Part shown: piece by piece, positions 54,252-63,455 of the stretch | Numbering within the stretch: the stretch's first letter is position 1 | Layout: each line of letters starts with the position of its first letter | Program-made: the position numbers and the translations under genes | Origin: Streptomyces sp. PsTaAH-137 | GTDB lineage: Bacteria > Actinomycetota > Actinomycetes > Streptomycetales > Streptomycetaceae | Reading direction: 5' to 3' | DNA: 64,000 bases | Assembly (NCBI RefSeq): GCF_003259365.1 | Contig: NZ_QLLY01000002.1 | Coordinates: 496,001-560,000 of the forward strand | Notes under the pieces: model-generated | Seen by the model: only the letters and a program-made list of their open reading frames with translations | What the model was told of the DNA's origin: nothing | Databases searched by the model: none

Positions 54252-54998
54252 TCAGAGCTTGAGCAGCTTCTCCGCCGTCTCGCGGTAGTCGCGCAGCGCG
54301 AGCCGCAGCTTCTCCGTGTCGTCCGCGGACTCCTGCCACGACGTGCGCAGGGTGCGGTGGTGGCCGGCGAGGGTCTCGGCGAGGCGGGCCGTCAGGTCCT
54401 CCAGGACGTGGTCGGCCTCCTCGACGGACGCGCGCGGCTGGTCGACGAAGCCGGTGACCGCCTGACGCAGCCGGTCGGTGAACTCGTCGTGGGTGCCGGT
54501 GGGGACGAGCCGCTTGTCCGTCGCGCCGTTGCCGTTGCCGTGGTCGCCCGCGTGGCCGTTGTCCCGGTGGTGGGTGCCGCGCTCGTGGTCACCGGTCCCG
54601 GTGGCGAGCGGGTCCGCCTTGTGGCGGCCCGGTGCCGGCGTGCTCAGGGCGGTGTCGCCGGGCTTCTTCTCGGTGGTCGCGGAACGGTGGGTGCCGGAGG
54701 CGTCCTTGCCGGGCGCGATGTCCGCGTCGGTCGGGATGCCCGCGCCCGTCCCCTTGGCGGCACCCGTACCCGTACTCGTACCGGTGCTCGTACTCGTACC
54801 GGTGCTCGTGTTCTTGGGCGTGCCCAGGACCGGGTCACGGGTGAGGTCGCGGTCCCCCGGGGCCGTCTCCGTGCCACGGGTCAGATCACGGTCCGGGGCG
54901 GCGACGGTCTCGTCCCGCTTGGCGTCCGGCCGCGTGGTCTCCGGGTCGTGCTGAAGGCCGTTCTCTCGCTTCTGTCGATCGCGCTCGATGTCCGTCAT
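54252..54998 (-). CDS. Disordered protein with C-terminal helical domain (related to next gene)
   Basis: 248 residues. The first 165 are very polar and low-complexity (Asp, Thr, Gly, His; a GTSTSTGTSTGTG run). The last 80 form a helical domain (FVDQPRASVEEADHVLEDLTARLAE) that resembles the FVESPADAVVEADQLLADLA region of the next product. No signal peptide. Second gene of a two-gene operon (18-base gap). ATG 54998 has GAGGAA upstream. Function unknown. Confidence 0.75.
   Translation of the reverse strand: MTDIERDRQKRENGLQHDPETTRPDAKRDETVAAPDRDLTRGTETAPGDRDLTRDPVLGTPKNTSTGTSTSTGTSTGTGAAKGTGAGIPTDADIAPGKDASGTHRSATTEKKPGDTALSTPAPGRHKADPLATGTGDHERGTHHRDNGHAGDHGNGNGATDKRLVPTGTHDEFTDRLRQAVTGFVDQPRASVEEADHVLEDLTARLAETLAGHHRTLRTSWQESADDTEKLRLALRDYRETAEKLLKL
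54772..54807. repeat. Perfect 18-bp tandem duplication inside a coding sequence
   Basis: GTACTCGTACCGGTGCTC occurs twice back to back (54772-54789 and 54790-54807). It encodes part of the Gly/Thr/Ser run of the product at 54252-54998. In-frame; likely a slippage product. Confidence 0.85.
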
Positions 54999-55016
54999 CG
55001 TGTTCCTCGGCTCCCC

Positions 55017-55703
55017 TCAATTGCCCTTCGCCAGGCGGCCCTTGAGGCCACCCCGGCTCTGCTTGTGCGGCTCTGCGGTGTCGGCGTCGGTGCGGGCGGC
55101 GGCAGCGGTGCCGGTGTCGTGCGTCCGGCGCGCGGTGCGCTCCGTGCGCTCCGTGCCGAGCAGGACGTCGAACAGGGCCCGCGCCTCGACCATCGCCGTG
55201 CGCAGTTCCTCGGTACCGGCGCGGCTCTCCTCGGCGCTGCCCGGCCGGCTGTGCGCCGCGTGGTGCACGCGGTGGTAGCCGTGGACGTGCGGGCCGTGGT
55301 GGACGGAGAGCGCGGCGAACTGCTCGTCGTAGCCGGCGCCGTCGGGGAATCCGCGTTCCTTCGCGAGGTCGGCCAGGAGCTGGTCGGCCTCGACGACCGC
55401 GTCGGCCGGAGACTCGACGAAACGCTCCTGGGCCTCGGCCCAGCGCGTCAGGTACCGCTCACGGGCGGCGGGCTCCAGCGGCTGCTCCCGCAGCGAACCG
55501 TGCTGCTTCACCCGCTCGGTGAGCTCCTGCTCCGCGGCCTTGGTGTCACCGTCGTGCCGGGCCACCGCCCGGTCGTACTCGGGGCCGAACCGGCGCTTGA
55601 GGCCGGGTCCGCCTTGGGATGCGGTGCGCGCGGCGAAGATTCCCGCCGCGGCGACGACCACGATTCCCACCACTATCAGAGCGATGATCACGCCTGTCGA
55701 CAT
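55017..55703 (-). CDS. Single-pass membrane protein with helical domain
   Basis: 228 residues: N-terminal membrane helix (about 4-25, VIIALIVVGIVVVAAAGIF), a polar helical domain (LKRRFGPEYDRAV, ERYLTRWAEAQERFVESPADAVVEADQLLADLA, ERGFP) and a His/Thr/Arg-rich tail. The ...F(V)E.P..AV.EAD.L...L...RG pattern is common in actinobacterial envelope or stress proteins of unknown role. It heads a two-gene operon with the related soluble protein downstream. ATG 55703 has GGGAG upstream. Confidence 0.82.
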   Translation of the reverse strand: MSTGVIIALIVVGIVVVAAAGIFAARTASQGGPGLKRRFGPEYDRAVARHDGDTKAAEQELTERVKQHGSLREQPLEPAARERYLTRWAEAQERFVESPADAVVEADQLLADLAKERGFPDGAGYDEQFAALSVHHGPHVHGYHRVHHAAHSRPGSAEESRAGTEELRTAMVEARALFDVLLGTERTERTARRTHDTGTAAAARTDADTAEPHKQSRGGLKGRLAKGN

Positions 55704-55850
55704 GAATGTCTCCCGACCTTCCCGGTCTCGGTCTCGGTATCGGTGTCCGTCCCGCACCGAGTTGCCGCCCCTGGCGCCGCCAAACAGGCCGGATCGCTCG
55801 CGCATCGAATTCGGTTGCGGGCACCCGCCCCGCCGACCTCACAATGCGCC

Positions 55851-56348
55851 ATGCGCAACGCCTGGACCGTCACCCCCGAGCCGTACGACTCCCCGGTCGC
55901 CGCCGCGCTCTGGCGCGCGTACTACACCGAGGTCAGCGACCGCTGGTACCTGCTGCACGAGGGCCGCAGGACCGACCCGGCGGAACTCGAACGCGGGATC
56001 GCGGCCGAGACCGGATCACAACTGGCCCCGCCGACAGGCCAGTTGCTGGTCGCACGCTACGAGGACGACTCGGCCGGAACCGCCGGAATCCGGCTCGCCG
56101 ACACCGACACCGCCGAGCTGACGCGCGTATTCGTACGGGAGGAACTGCGCGGCAAGGGCGGCGCGACCCTCCTGGTGACCGCCGCCGAGGAAGCGGCCCG
56201 GACACTCGGCGCCACGCACATCCGACTCGACACCCGCTCCGACCTGACGGAGGCACGGGCCCTGTACGCACGACTCGGCTACGCGGAGACCGAGCCGTTC
56301 AACGACGACATCCACGCCGAGCACTGGTTCGTCAAGAAGCTGCCGTAG
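55851..56348 (+). CDS. GNAT-family N-acetyltransferase
   Basis: 165 residues with a GNAT acetyl-CoA-binding core: AELTRVFVREELRGKGGATLLVTAA (the RGKGG loop is the pyrophosphate grip), then LDTRSDLTEARALYARLGYAE. Substrate unknown. ATG 55851; the ribosome binding site is unclear. Its 3' end overlaps the convergent MFS gene by 17 bases. Confidence 0.88.
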   Translation: MRNAWTVTPEPYDSPVAAALWRAYYTEVSDRWYLLHEGRRTDPAELERGIAAETGSQLAPPTGQLLVARYEDDSAGTAGIRLADTDTAELTRVFVREELRGKGGATLLVTAAEEAARTLGATHIRLDTRSDLTEARALYARLGYAETEPFNDDIHAEHWFVKKLP

Positions 56349-58467
56349 CGTGCGGCCTCGGGCCGCTGTCGTGCGGGCGTTCCGCGTCCGAGCCGCACAT
56401 TTCCGCGTTGAGTTCGGACACCAACTGGATGAGATCCGTGGGGCGTTCGGTGCCCCACCAGTCGCCGAGGAGTTCGGCCAGGGATTCCTCGCGGGCCGCG
56501 CCGAGGTGGACGGCGACTTCGCGGCCTTCGTCGGTGAGGACCAGGTCCAGGCCCTCGCGGACCGCGAGATGGCGTTCCTCCACCTGGCGGGCGGCCTCAA
56601 GGATCACGGGCAGCGGGACGGCGCTGCGTTCGGCGAGGGCGGAGGGTTCGGCCCAGCCGTAGCGGTTGATGCGCAGGACCAGCCAACTCGCCGCGGGGAG
56701 AAGGTCGTAGCCCGCCTTCGCGGTGATCTTCTCGTAGATCTCGCGCCGGCCCTCGCGCGTCCCGAGCACGGACACGGCCCGCGCGCACTCGTCGTACGAG
56801 GACCGCTCGACGGGGTTGGAGGCGAGGGTCTGGGTGGCGTCGGGCGCGGTGACCGAGCCGCGCAGCGGGTCCTCGCGCAGGAACCAGGCGAGCGCGAAGG
56901 CGACGAGCACGATCGGCACCGCGTAGAGGAAGACGTCGGTGATCGAGGTGGCGTACGCGTGCAGGACGGCGGGCTGGAGGGCGGCCGGGAGTCCGGCGAT
57001 GCCGCGCGGGTCCGCGCCGAGGGAGTCCGGCGAGACACCGGGCGGGAGCTGCTGGCCCGCGAGGGCCGAACTCAGCCTGCCCGTCAGCCGGTTGGCGAAG
57101 ATCGTGCCGAAGATCGCGACACCGAAGGAGGCGCCGATGGAGCGGAAGAAGGTCGCTCCTGAGGTCGCGACGCCCAGATCCTCGTACGGGACGGCGTTCT
57201 GCACGATGAGGACGAGAACCTGCATGACGAGGCCGAGACCAAAGCCGAAGACGAAGAAGTAGCCGCTCATCTCCCAGGCCGAGCTGGTCTCGGTGAGATT
57301 GTGCAGGAGGAGCAGGCCGAGGGCGGTGATCGCGGTGCCCGCGATCGGGAACACCTTCCAGCGGCCGGTGCGGCTGACGATCTGCCCGGACCCCGTCGAC
57401 GCGATCAGCACACCGGCCACCATCGGCAGCATGTGCACACCGGACATGGTCGGTGAGACACCGTGCACGACCTGGAGGAACGTCGGCAGGTACGTCATCG
57501 CGCCGAACATCGCGAAGCCGATGACGAAGCTGATGACGGCGCAGAGGGTGAAGGTGCGGACGCGGAACAGTTTCATCGGCAGGACCGGTTCCGCGGCCCG
57601 GAACTCGGTGAACACGAAGGCGACGGCGAGCAGCACACCGAGCACCGCGAGCCCGATGATCTGGGCGGAGCCCCAGGCCCAGGTGGTGCCGCCGAGCGAC
57701 GCCACGAGGACCAGACAGGTCGCCACGGACGCGATGAGGAGGGTGCCGAGGTAGTCGATGCGGTGCTTCTGCGAACGGACCGGGATGTGCAGGGCGGCCG
57801 CGATGACGATGAGCGCGACGACGCCGAGCGGCAGATTCACGTAGAAGACCCAGCGCCAGCTCAGATGCTCGGTGAACAGTCCGCCGAGCAGCGGGCCGAG
57901 GACGCTGGTCGCGCCGAAGACCGCGCCGAACAGGCCCTGGTACTTGCCGCGTTCGCGCGGCGGGACGATGTCGCCGACGATCGCCATGGAGAGCACCATG
58001 AGCCCGCCGCCACCGAGTCCTTGGAGGGCGCGGAAGCCGATCAGCTCGGCCATGTTCTGCGCCATGCCGCACAGCGCGGAGCCGACGAGGAAGATGACGA
58101 TCGCGATCTGGAAGAGCTTCTTGCGCCCGTAGAGGTCGCCCAGCTTGCCCCAGAGCGGGGTCGCGGCCGTCGAGGCGAGCAGATAGGCGGTCACGACCCA
58201 CGAGAGGTGCTCCAGGCCGCCGAGGTCGCTCACGATCGTCGGCAGCGCCGTGGCCACGATGGTCTGGTCGAGCGCGGCGAGCAGCATGCCGAGGAGCAGG
58301 GCGCCGATGGAGATGAGCACGCTGCTGCTCTTGGCGCTGTCGACGGGGGCCGTCTCATGGGTGCGGCTGCCGCCGCCGATGCGCGTCGCGCCGCCGCCGT
58401 TCTCCGTCTCGGGGCGCTCCGTCTCCGGGTGCCCTCTCTCCGGGTGCTCCCTCTCCGGGGTGCTCAT
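56332..58467 (-). CDS. DHA2-type MFS drug exporter with C-terminal winged-helix domain
   Basis: 711 residues. A 14-helix DHA2/EmrB-type transporter: LAALDQTIVATALPTIVSDL, WVVTAYLLASTAATPLWGKL, GDLYGRKKLF, RALQGLGGGGLMVLS and GLFTEHLSWRWVFYVNLPLG (motif C region). After about residue 555 it carries a further 150 residues with a MarR-like winged helix (YDLLPAASWLVLRINRYG, ALAERSAVPLPVILEAARQ, LVLTDEGREV). The fusion of exporter and DNA-binding-like domain recurs in actinobacteria; the tail may be a regulatory sensor. ATG 58467 has GGGAGG upstream. Confidence 0.9.
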   Translation of the reverse strand: MSTPEREHPERGHPETERPETENGGGATRIGGGSRTHETAPVDSAKSSSVLISIGALLLGMLLAALDQTIVATALPTIVSDLGGLEHLSWVVTAYLLASTAATPLWGKLGDLYGRKKLFQIAIVIFLVGSALCGMAQNMAELIGFRALQGLGGGGLMVLSMAIVGDIVPPRERGKYQGLFGAVFGATSVLGPLLGGLFTEHLSWRWVFYVNLPLGVVALIVIAAALHIPVRSQKHRIDYLGTLLIASVATCLVLVASLGGTTWAWGSAQIIGLAVLGVLLAVAFVFTEFRAAEPVLPMKLFRVRTFTLCAVISFVIGFAMFGAMTYLPTFLQVVHGVSPTMSGVHMLPMVAGVLIASTGSGQIVSRTGRWKVFPIAGTAITALGLLLLHNLTETSSAWEMSGYFFVFGFGLGLVMQVLVLIVQNAVPYEDLGVATSGATFFRSIGASFGVAIFGTIFANRLTGRLSSALAGQQLPPGVSPDSLGADPRGIAGLPAALQPAVLHAYATSITDVFLYAVPIVLVAFALAWFLREDPLRGSVTAPDATQTLASNPVERSSYDECARAVSVLGTREGRREIYEKITAKAGYDLLPAASWLVLRINRYGWAEPSALAERSAVPLPVILEAARQVEERHLAVREGLDLVLTDEGREVAVHLGAAREESLAELLGDWWGTERPTDLIQLVSELNAEMCGSDAERPHDSGPRPHATAAS

Positions 58468-58700
58468 GGCCACCTCCCATGGCTCCCCGGCGCCGGGAGG
58501 GCCAGGGGCTTGGTACTTCCATCCTGGTCGGTGTGATGCGGTTTGGCCTGTTGAGGGCGCTTCCGGTCCGGCTCGGCCGGCGGCGGGGCGTCACGGACCG
58601 CCCGGTTCTCCCGGGGGCGGGCGCTGCGCCGGGCTACCGGTGTCTGCATAATGCGCTCAGCTCTCGGGGGAGGGCGGGGCTCTTGGGGAGGGAGCGGACG

Positions 58701-59696
58701 ATGACTATGGGTGAGAAGGAACCGGAGACTCCGGGAGGGACTGGGGCCGGTTCGGGGGCCGGTGCCGAGGCTGGTTCGGGGGGCGAGGGCGGCCAGGAGG
58801 CGGGCGGTCGCGAGCCCGGCCCCGAGATACCGGGCGACGCGATACCGGGCGACGGCAAGCCCGGCGCCGGGACCCCGGGCGGCAGCGGGACCGGCGATCA
58901 GAAGGCGGCGGCCGACCGCGAGGCGGAGGACTTCAGCCCGCTGCGGGTCCGCCCGTACGTCACCCTGCCCGAACCCACCCAGCCCCCACCGCCCCGCCCC
59001 GCCGACCCGTACGCGCACCCGCCGGCCGGCGCCGCGCCTCTCCGGCAGGAGCTTCCGGCCGCCGTCGAGCCGGTCGCCGCCGCCGACGACGACGAGGAGG
59101 AGCCCGGGCAGCCGGCGGCCCGCCGCGCCCCGGTGCTGATGCTGACGGCGGTGGCCGGGGTGCTGAGCGTGGCGGCGCTGGTGATGGTTCTGGTGACCTC
59201 GGGCGGCGACAGCGGCGACGTGGCGACCGCGGCGGACGGCACCCGGTCGTCCGCGGCCCGGCCGAGCTCGGCCCCCGCCACCAGCACGGCGCCGAGCGCG
59301 TCCCCCACGACCAGCGCGGCGGCGCCCTCCGCGTCGGCGCCGTCGCCCTCGGCCACGCCGTCGACGGCATCGCCGTCCGCGAGCCGCAGCGCGAGCGCGT
59401 CGCCGACCCACAGCACGGCCGCGCCGTCGCGCTCCGCGTCTCCGTCGGCGTCGCAGACCACGAACGAGGTGGCTCCGGCGGCGACCCTGCGCAGGGGTGA
59501 CCAAGGCCCCGCGGTGACCGAACTCCAGCAGCGCCTGGGGCAGTTGTCGCTGTACTACGGCCGGCCCGACGGCCGCTTCAACGGCCAGACGGAGTTCGCG
59601 GTGCGCAGTTACCAGATGGCGCGCGGGGTGCAGGGTGACGAGCCGGGCACGTACGGCCCGGCGACCCGCAAGGCGCTGGAGGCGGAGACCCACTGA
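58701..59696 (+). CDS. Membrane-anchored peptidoglycan-binding protein
   Basis: 331 residues. Cytoplasmic low-complexity N-terminus (Gly/Ala/Glu/Pro), one membrane helix (about 150-172, LMLTAVAGVLSVAALVMVLV), a long Ser/Ala/Pro/Thr spacer, and a C-terminal PG_binding_1 domain (LRRGDQGPAVTELQQRLGQL, GRFNGQTEFAVRSYQ). It probably binds cell-wall peptidoglycan outside the membrane. ATG 58701 has GGGAG upstream. The 233-base gap before it shows no further gene. Confidence 0.85.
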   Translation: MTMGEKEPETPGGTGAGSGAGAEAGSGGEGGQEAGGREPGPEIPGDAIPGDGKPGAGTPGGSGTGDQKAAADREAEDFSPLRVRPYVTLPEPTQPPPPRPADPYAHPPAGAAPLRQELPAAVEPVAAADDDEEEPGQPAARRAPVLMLTAVAGVLSVAALVMVLVTSGGDSGDVATAADGTRSSAARPSSAPATSTAPSASPTTSAAAPSASAPSPSATPSTASPSASRSASASPTHSTAAPSRSASPSASQTTNEVAPAATLRRGDQGPAVTELQQRLGQLSLYYGRPDGRFNGQTEFAVRSYQMARGVQGDEPGTYGPATRKALEAETH

Positions 59697-59707
59697 GGGG
59701 CCCGCGG

Positions 59708-60376
59708 TCAGCCCACGTGGAGCAGGATCTCTCCGGAGGCGAGGACCTCGACCCGTACGGCGTTCAGATCGGGCACGTGCACGGTGGGCCCGTGCTGCGC
59801 GGCGCGGGGCCCGATCCCGACGACCCGCATCCCGGCGGCGAGCCCGGCCGCGATACCGGCGCCGGAGTCCTCGAAGACGACGCAGTCGGCGGGGTCGACG
59901 CCCAGTTCGGCGGCCCCCTTCAGGAAGCCCTCGGGGTCGGGCTTGCTGGCGCCGACGTTCTCGGCGGTGACCCGCACCTCGGGGTACGGCAGCCCGGCGG
60001 CGGCCATCCGCCCGGTCGACAGCGCCACGTCGGCGGAGGTCACCAGGGCGTGCGGCACCGCGCCCGAGAGCAGCGAGTCCAGGAACGCCGCCGCGCCCGG
60101 CACCGGTACGACGCCGTCCATGTCGGAGGTCTCCTCGGCGAGCATCCGGGCGTTGTCGGCACGGTTCTCCGCGACGGACCGCTCGGGCAGCAGTTCGGCC
60201 ATGGTGGCGTGTCCCTGGCGGCCGTGGGCGACGGCCATGACCTCGTCGCCGTCGAAGCCGTGCGCGGTGGCCCAGCGGCGCCAGATCCGCTCGACCACGG
60301 CGTCGGAGTTGACAAGCGTGCCGTCCATGTCGAGGAGGAGGGCGCGCGCGGTGAGCACGGTGGGGGTGGCCGTCAT
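59708..60376 (-). CDS. HAD-family sugar-phosphatase-like hydrolase
   Basis: 222 residues. HAD motif I LLLDMDGTLVNSD (nucleophile and acid Asp), motif II VTSAD, motif III Lys in SKPDPEGF, motif IV VVFEDSGAGI. The beta-phosphoglucomutase/phosphatase subgroup (GphA or sugar-P phosphatase) fits. Substrate unknown. ATG 60376 has AGGAG upstream. Convergent with the peptidoglycan-binding gene, 11 bases apart. Confidence 0.9.
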   Translation of the reverse strand: MTATPTVLTARALLLDMDGTLVNSDAVVERIWRRWATAHGFDGDEVMAVAHGRQGHATMAELLPERSVAENRADNARMLAEETSDMDGVVPVPGAAAFLDSLLSGAVPHALVTSADVALSTGRMAAAGLPYPEVRVTAENVGASKPDPEGFLKGAAELGVDPADCVVFEDSGAGIAAGLAAGMRVVGIGPRAAQHGPTVHVPDLNAVRVEVLASGEILLHVG

Positions 60377-60530
60377 CGGCGGGCTCCTGGGAACGGAGGC
60401 TGGGCTGGGGGAACGAGCCAAGGCGGCCCCGCCCACCGGTCAGGGTGAGTGGGCGGGAACCACTTTGTTCCTACACGATACAAAACGCTCCCGGCATTGA
60501 CCACCGCGCCCCTCCCGGGCGCGGGCCAGC

Positions 60531-60760
60531 CGCGCAGTTCCCCGCGCCCCTCATGGGTGGTCGGTCAGGTGCGCCACCGTCGTGGCTGGTCGCGCAGTTC
60601 CCCGCGCCCCTGAGATGCGCACTTCGTGCGCCATCTCATCACGGGTGCCCCCGGGGGGAGAGGCGCGCGAAGCGCTGCCTCAGGGGCGCGGGGAACTGCG
60701 CGAGAAGCGGCCACCGGGCCGCGCGCGACGAACAACCCAGAAGCGCGGGGAACCGCGCGA
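60531..60760. repeat. Intergenic cluster of the dispersed palindromic repeat
   Basis: Plus-orientation cores at 60531-60551 and 60591-60612; inverted copies at 60681-60702 and, degenerate, 60742-60760. A hairpin block (GATGCGCACTTCGTGCGCCATC) lies at about 60613-60635. It fills most of the 574-base gap (60377-60950) between the HAD and HNH genes. The remainder, 60761-60950, is C-rich with no recognised gene. Confidence 0.85.
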
Positions 60761-60950
60761 CCAGCCGCGACGGCGTCGCGCCCACCCCAACTCCCCCCGC
60801 CCAATTTCCAGTTACCCGGCACCGCCCCTTGCCCCGCACATCAACTTGACGCGACCCTGTCACCCAACGCACACCTCCCGGAAACCCCACCCCCACACCA
60901 TGGCCAAGCCCGGCCACCCCTCAACAACCCCCCACACCAAGGGAGTTCCC

Positions 60951-61634
60951 ATGCGCCCCGCACCCCACAGCACGCCCTCCGTCTACGCGCGTCACCCCCA
61001 CCGCCGCGCAACGATCCTGGCTACAGCAGCCACGGCAGCCGCAGCGACCCTCACCCTCCTCACCGCGGCGACCCCGGCCCAGGCCTCCCCGCCCACCCCC
61101 ATCGCCGCTTCCACGGCCCGCACCTACCTCTCCGAACTGACCGTCAAGACCGAAGGCTCGTCGGACGGTTACAGCCGCGACAAGTTCCCGCACTGGATCA
61201 CCCAGTCCGGCACCTGCGACACCCGCGAGACCGTGCTCAAGCGCGACGGCAAGAACGTCACCACGAGCTCCAGCTGCGCGGCCACGGCGGGCAGCTGGTA
61301 CTCGGAGTACGACGGCGCGACCTGGACGGCGTCCTCGGACGTCGACATCGACCACGTCGTCCCGCTCTCCGAGGCGTGGAAGTCCGGCGCGAGCGGCTGG
61401 ACCACGGCCCAGCGCCAGTCCTTCGCCAACGACCTCACGCGCCCGCAGCTCATCGCCGTCACCGACAACGTCAACCAGTCCAAGGGCGACAAGGACCCGG
61501 CGAAGTGGATGCCGCCGCGCGCCGCGTACGCCTGCACCTACCTGCGGATGTACGTCCAGGTGAAGCACTACTACAGCCTCGCGGTCGACTCGGCGGAGAA
61601 GTCGGCGATCCAGTCCGGCCTCTCGGGCTGCTGA
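60951..61634 (+). CDS. Secreted HNH-family nuclease
   Basis: 227 residues. Tat/Sec-like signal peptide (to about 45, basic RHPHRRATI then hydrophobic, ending AQASP), then a GmrSD/DUF1524-like HNH domain: VDIDHVVPLSEAWKSG (the catalytic DH), NDLTRPQLIAVTDNVNQSKGDKDP and WMPP. Two Cys pairs may stabilise it outside the cell. Such secreted nucleases scavenge or defend against DNA. GGGAG precedes ATG 60951. Confidence 0.9.
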   Translation: MRPAPHSTPSVYARHPHRRATILATAATAAAATLTLLTAATPAQASPPTPIAASTARTYLSELTVKTEGSSDGYSRDKFPHWITQSGTCDTRETVLKRDGKNVTTSSSCAATAGSWYSEYDGATWTASSDVDIDHVVPLSEAWKSGASGWTTAQRQSFANDLTRPQLIAVTDNVNQSKGDKDPAKWMPPRAAYACTYLRMYVQVKHYYSLAVDSAEKSAIQSGLSGC

Positions 61635-61787
61635 CCCGGTAACCGCCCGCACCGCCTGCGGAAACGATCCGGCCCCGAACCCGCCGGCCGGACACCGCCC
61701 CGCCGAACCAACCCCGCCGGAACCTCCCCACCACCCTCCGGCGTTCCGTACCGTACGGAGACGTCGGAGGACTGGGGAGGACATGAC

Positions 61788-63419
61788 ATGGCGAGGCTCC
61801 GTCTGGGCCCACTGCTGCGGTACGTGGACGAGGGGACGGCGACGGTCTGGGTCGAGGCGAGCCGGCCGTGCCGCGCCGAGGTGCGCTGCGCGGACGGCGC
61901 GCGGGGCAGCGCGCACACCTTCCAGGTCGACGGCCACCACTACGCGCTGATCCCGGTCACCGGGCTCACTCCCGGCACCACGACCCCGTACGAGGTCGTG
62001 CTCGACGGCGGCGCGGTCTGGCCCGAGCCGGACTCCCGGTTCCCGCCGAGCACCATCAGCACACCCGCGTACGGCAGCGACCGCACGACCCGCATCGCCT
62101 TCGGTTCCTGCCGCTGGGCGGCGCCGCCGGCCGACGAGCACGACCCGGTGGGTCCCGACGCCCTGGACACTCTCGCGTCCCGCCTCGCCGCCGACCCCGG
62201 CGCCGAGCGCCCCGACGTCCTCGTCCTCCTCGGCGACCAGATCTACGCGGACGAGACCTCACCGGCGACCCAGGAGTGGCTGGCCCGCCGCCGCGACCTC
62301 ACCGACGCACCCGGCACCCAGGTCGCGGACTACCAGGAGTACACGCGGCTCTATTACGAATCCTGGCTCGACCCCGAGATCCGCTGGCTGCTGTCCACCG
62401 TTCCCAGCACCATGATCTTCGACGACCACGACATCGTCGACGACTGGAACACCAGCGCCGCGTGGCTCGCGGAGATGCGGGAGACGCCTTGGTGGCGGGA
62501 GCGGCTGCTCAGCGGCCTGATGTCGTACTGGGTGCACCAGCACATCGGGAACCTGCCGCCGTCCGAGCTCGACGCCGACCCCGTCTACCGAGCGGTGTGC
62601 GCGGCCCCCGACGGCACGGACGCGCTCCGCGAGTTCGCGAGCCGGGCCGACGCCGACCCCTCCTCGGCCCGGTGGAGCTACCGCAGGGACTTCGGCCGCG
62701 TACGGCTGCTGATGGTGGACAGCCGCGCGGCCCGCGTGCTGGAGGAGCAGCACCGCTCGATGCTCGACCCGAAGACGGAGCAGTGGCTCCGCGAGCAGGC
62801 CCTGGACCGGACCGAGCCCTGCGACCACCTCCTCATCGGCACCTCCCTGCCCTGGCTCCTCCCCCACCTCATCCACGACGCCGAGCACTGGAACGCGGCG
62901 CTGAGCCGCGGGGAGCGCGGGGCGCGCTGGGCGCGGTTCGGGGAGCGGCTGCGCAGGCGGGCGGATCTGGAGCACTGGGCGGCGTTCCCGGCGTCGTTCG
63001 ACGGGCTCGGGGAGGTGATCGCCGAGGCTGGTTCGGGGCCGGACGCGCCCGCGACGATCTCCGTGCTCTCCGGGGACGTCCACCACGCGTACATCGCGGA
63101 ACCGCACTGGCCGGACGCCGCGGCGCCCACGGCCCGGATCCTCCAGCTGACCTGCTCGCCGGTGCACAACTCCGTCCCGGCCGGGATACGGCTCGGCTTC
63201 CGCTTCGGCTGGAGCCGCGCGGGCCGCGCCCTCGGCCGTGTCTTCGCCCGCCATGCCCGCGCGGCCGCCCCGCGGTTCCGGTGGCGCAGGACGGGCGGCC
63301 CGTGGTTCGGCAACCAGCTGATGACCCTGACCCTGCGCGCCCGCTCCGCCGACCTCACCCTGGACCAGGCCCGCCCCGACGCCACCCTGCACAGGGCCGC
63401 GCACCGGAACCTCTCGTAG
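61788..63419 (+). CDS. PhoD-like alkaline phosphatase family protein
   Basis: 543 residues. An N-terminal Fn3-like domain (to about 95), then a metallophosphatase with GSC(R) near 107, LGDQIYADE (about 147-155), MIFDDHDIVDDWN (about 208-220) and VLSGDVHHAYIAE (about 420). These are the metal-binding motifs of the PhoD/purple-acid-like group. No signal peptide is evident, so it may be cytoplasmic, unlike secreted PhoD. ATG 61788 has GGGGAGG upstream; ATG 61783 is a different frame. Confidence 0.88.
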   Translation: MARLRLGPLLRYVDEGTATVWVEASRPCRAEVRCADGARGSAHTFQVDGHHYALIPVTGLTPGTTTPYEVVLDGGAVWPEPDSRFPPSTISTPAYGSDRTTRIAFGSCRWAAPPADEHDPVGPDALDTLASRLAADPGAERPDVLVLLGDQIYADETSPATQEWLARRRDLTDAPGTQVADYQEYTRLYYESWLDPEIRWLLSTVPSTMIFDDHDIVDDWNTSAAWLAEMRETPWWRERLLSGLMSYWVHQHIGNLPPSELDADPVYRAVCAAPDGTDALREFASRADADPSSARWSYRRDFGRVRLLMVDSRAARVLEEQHRSMLDPKTEQWLREQALDRTEPCDHLLIGTSLPWLLPHLIHDAEHWNAALSRGERGARWARFGERLRRRADLEHWAAFPASFDGLGEVIAEAGSGPDAPATISVLSGDVHHAYIAEPHWPDAAAPTARILQLTCSPVHNSVPAGIRLGFRFGWSRAGRALGRVFARHARAAAPRFRWRRTGGPWFGNQLMTLTLRARSADLTLDQARPDATLHRAAHRNLS

Positions 63420-63434
63420 CGGCGCGGGTGGGCG

Positions 63435-63451
63435 GCCCGGCTGGTCCGGGC
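63435..63451. terminator. Hairpin between convergent genes
   Basis: GCCCGG-CTGGT-CCGGGC forms a 6-bp stem in the 36-base gap between the PhoD-like gene and the hydrolase gene. Possible bidirectional terminator; weak evidence. Confidence 0.4.
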
Positions 63452-63455
63452 GGTG

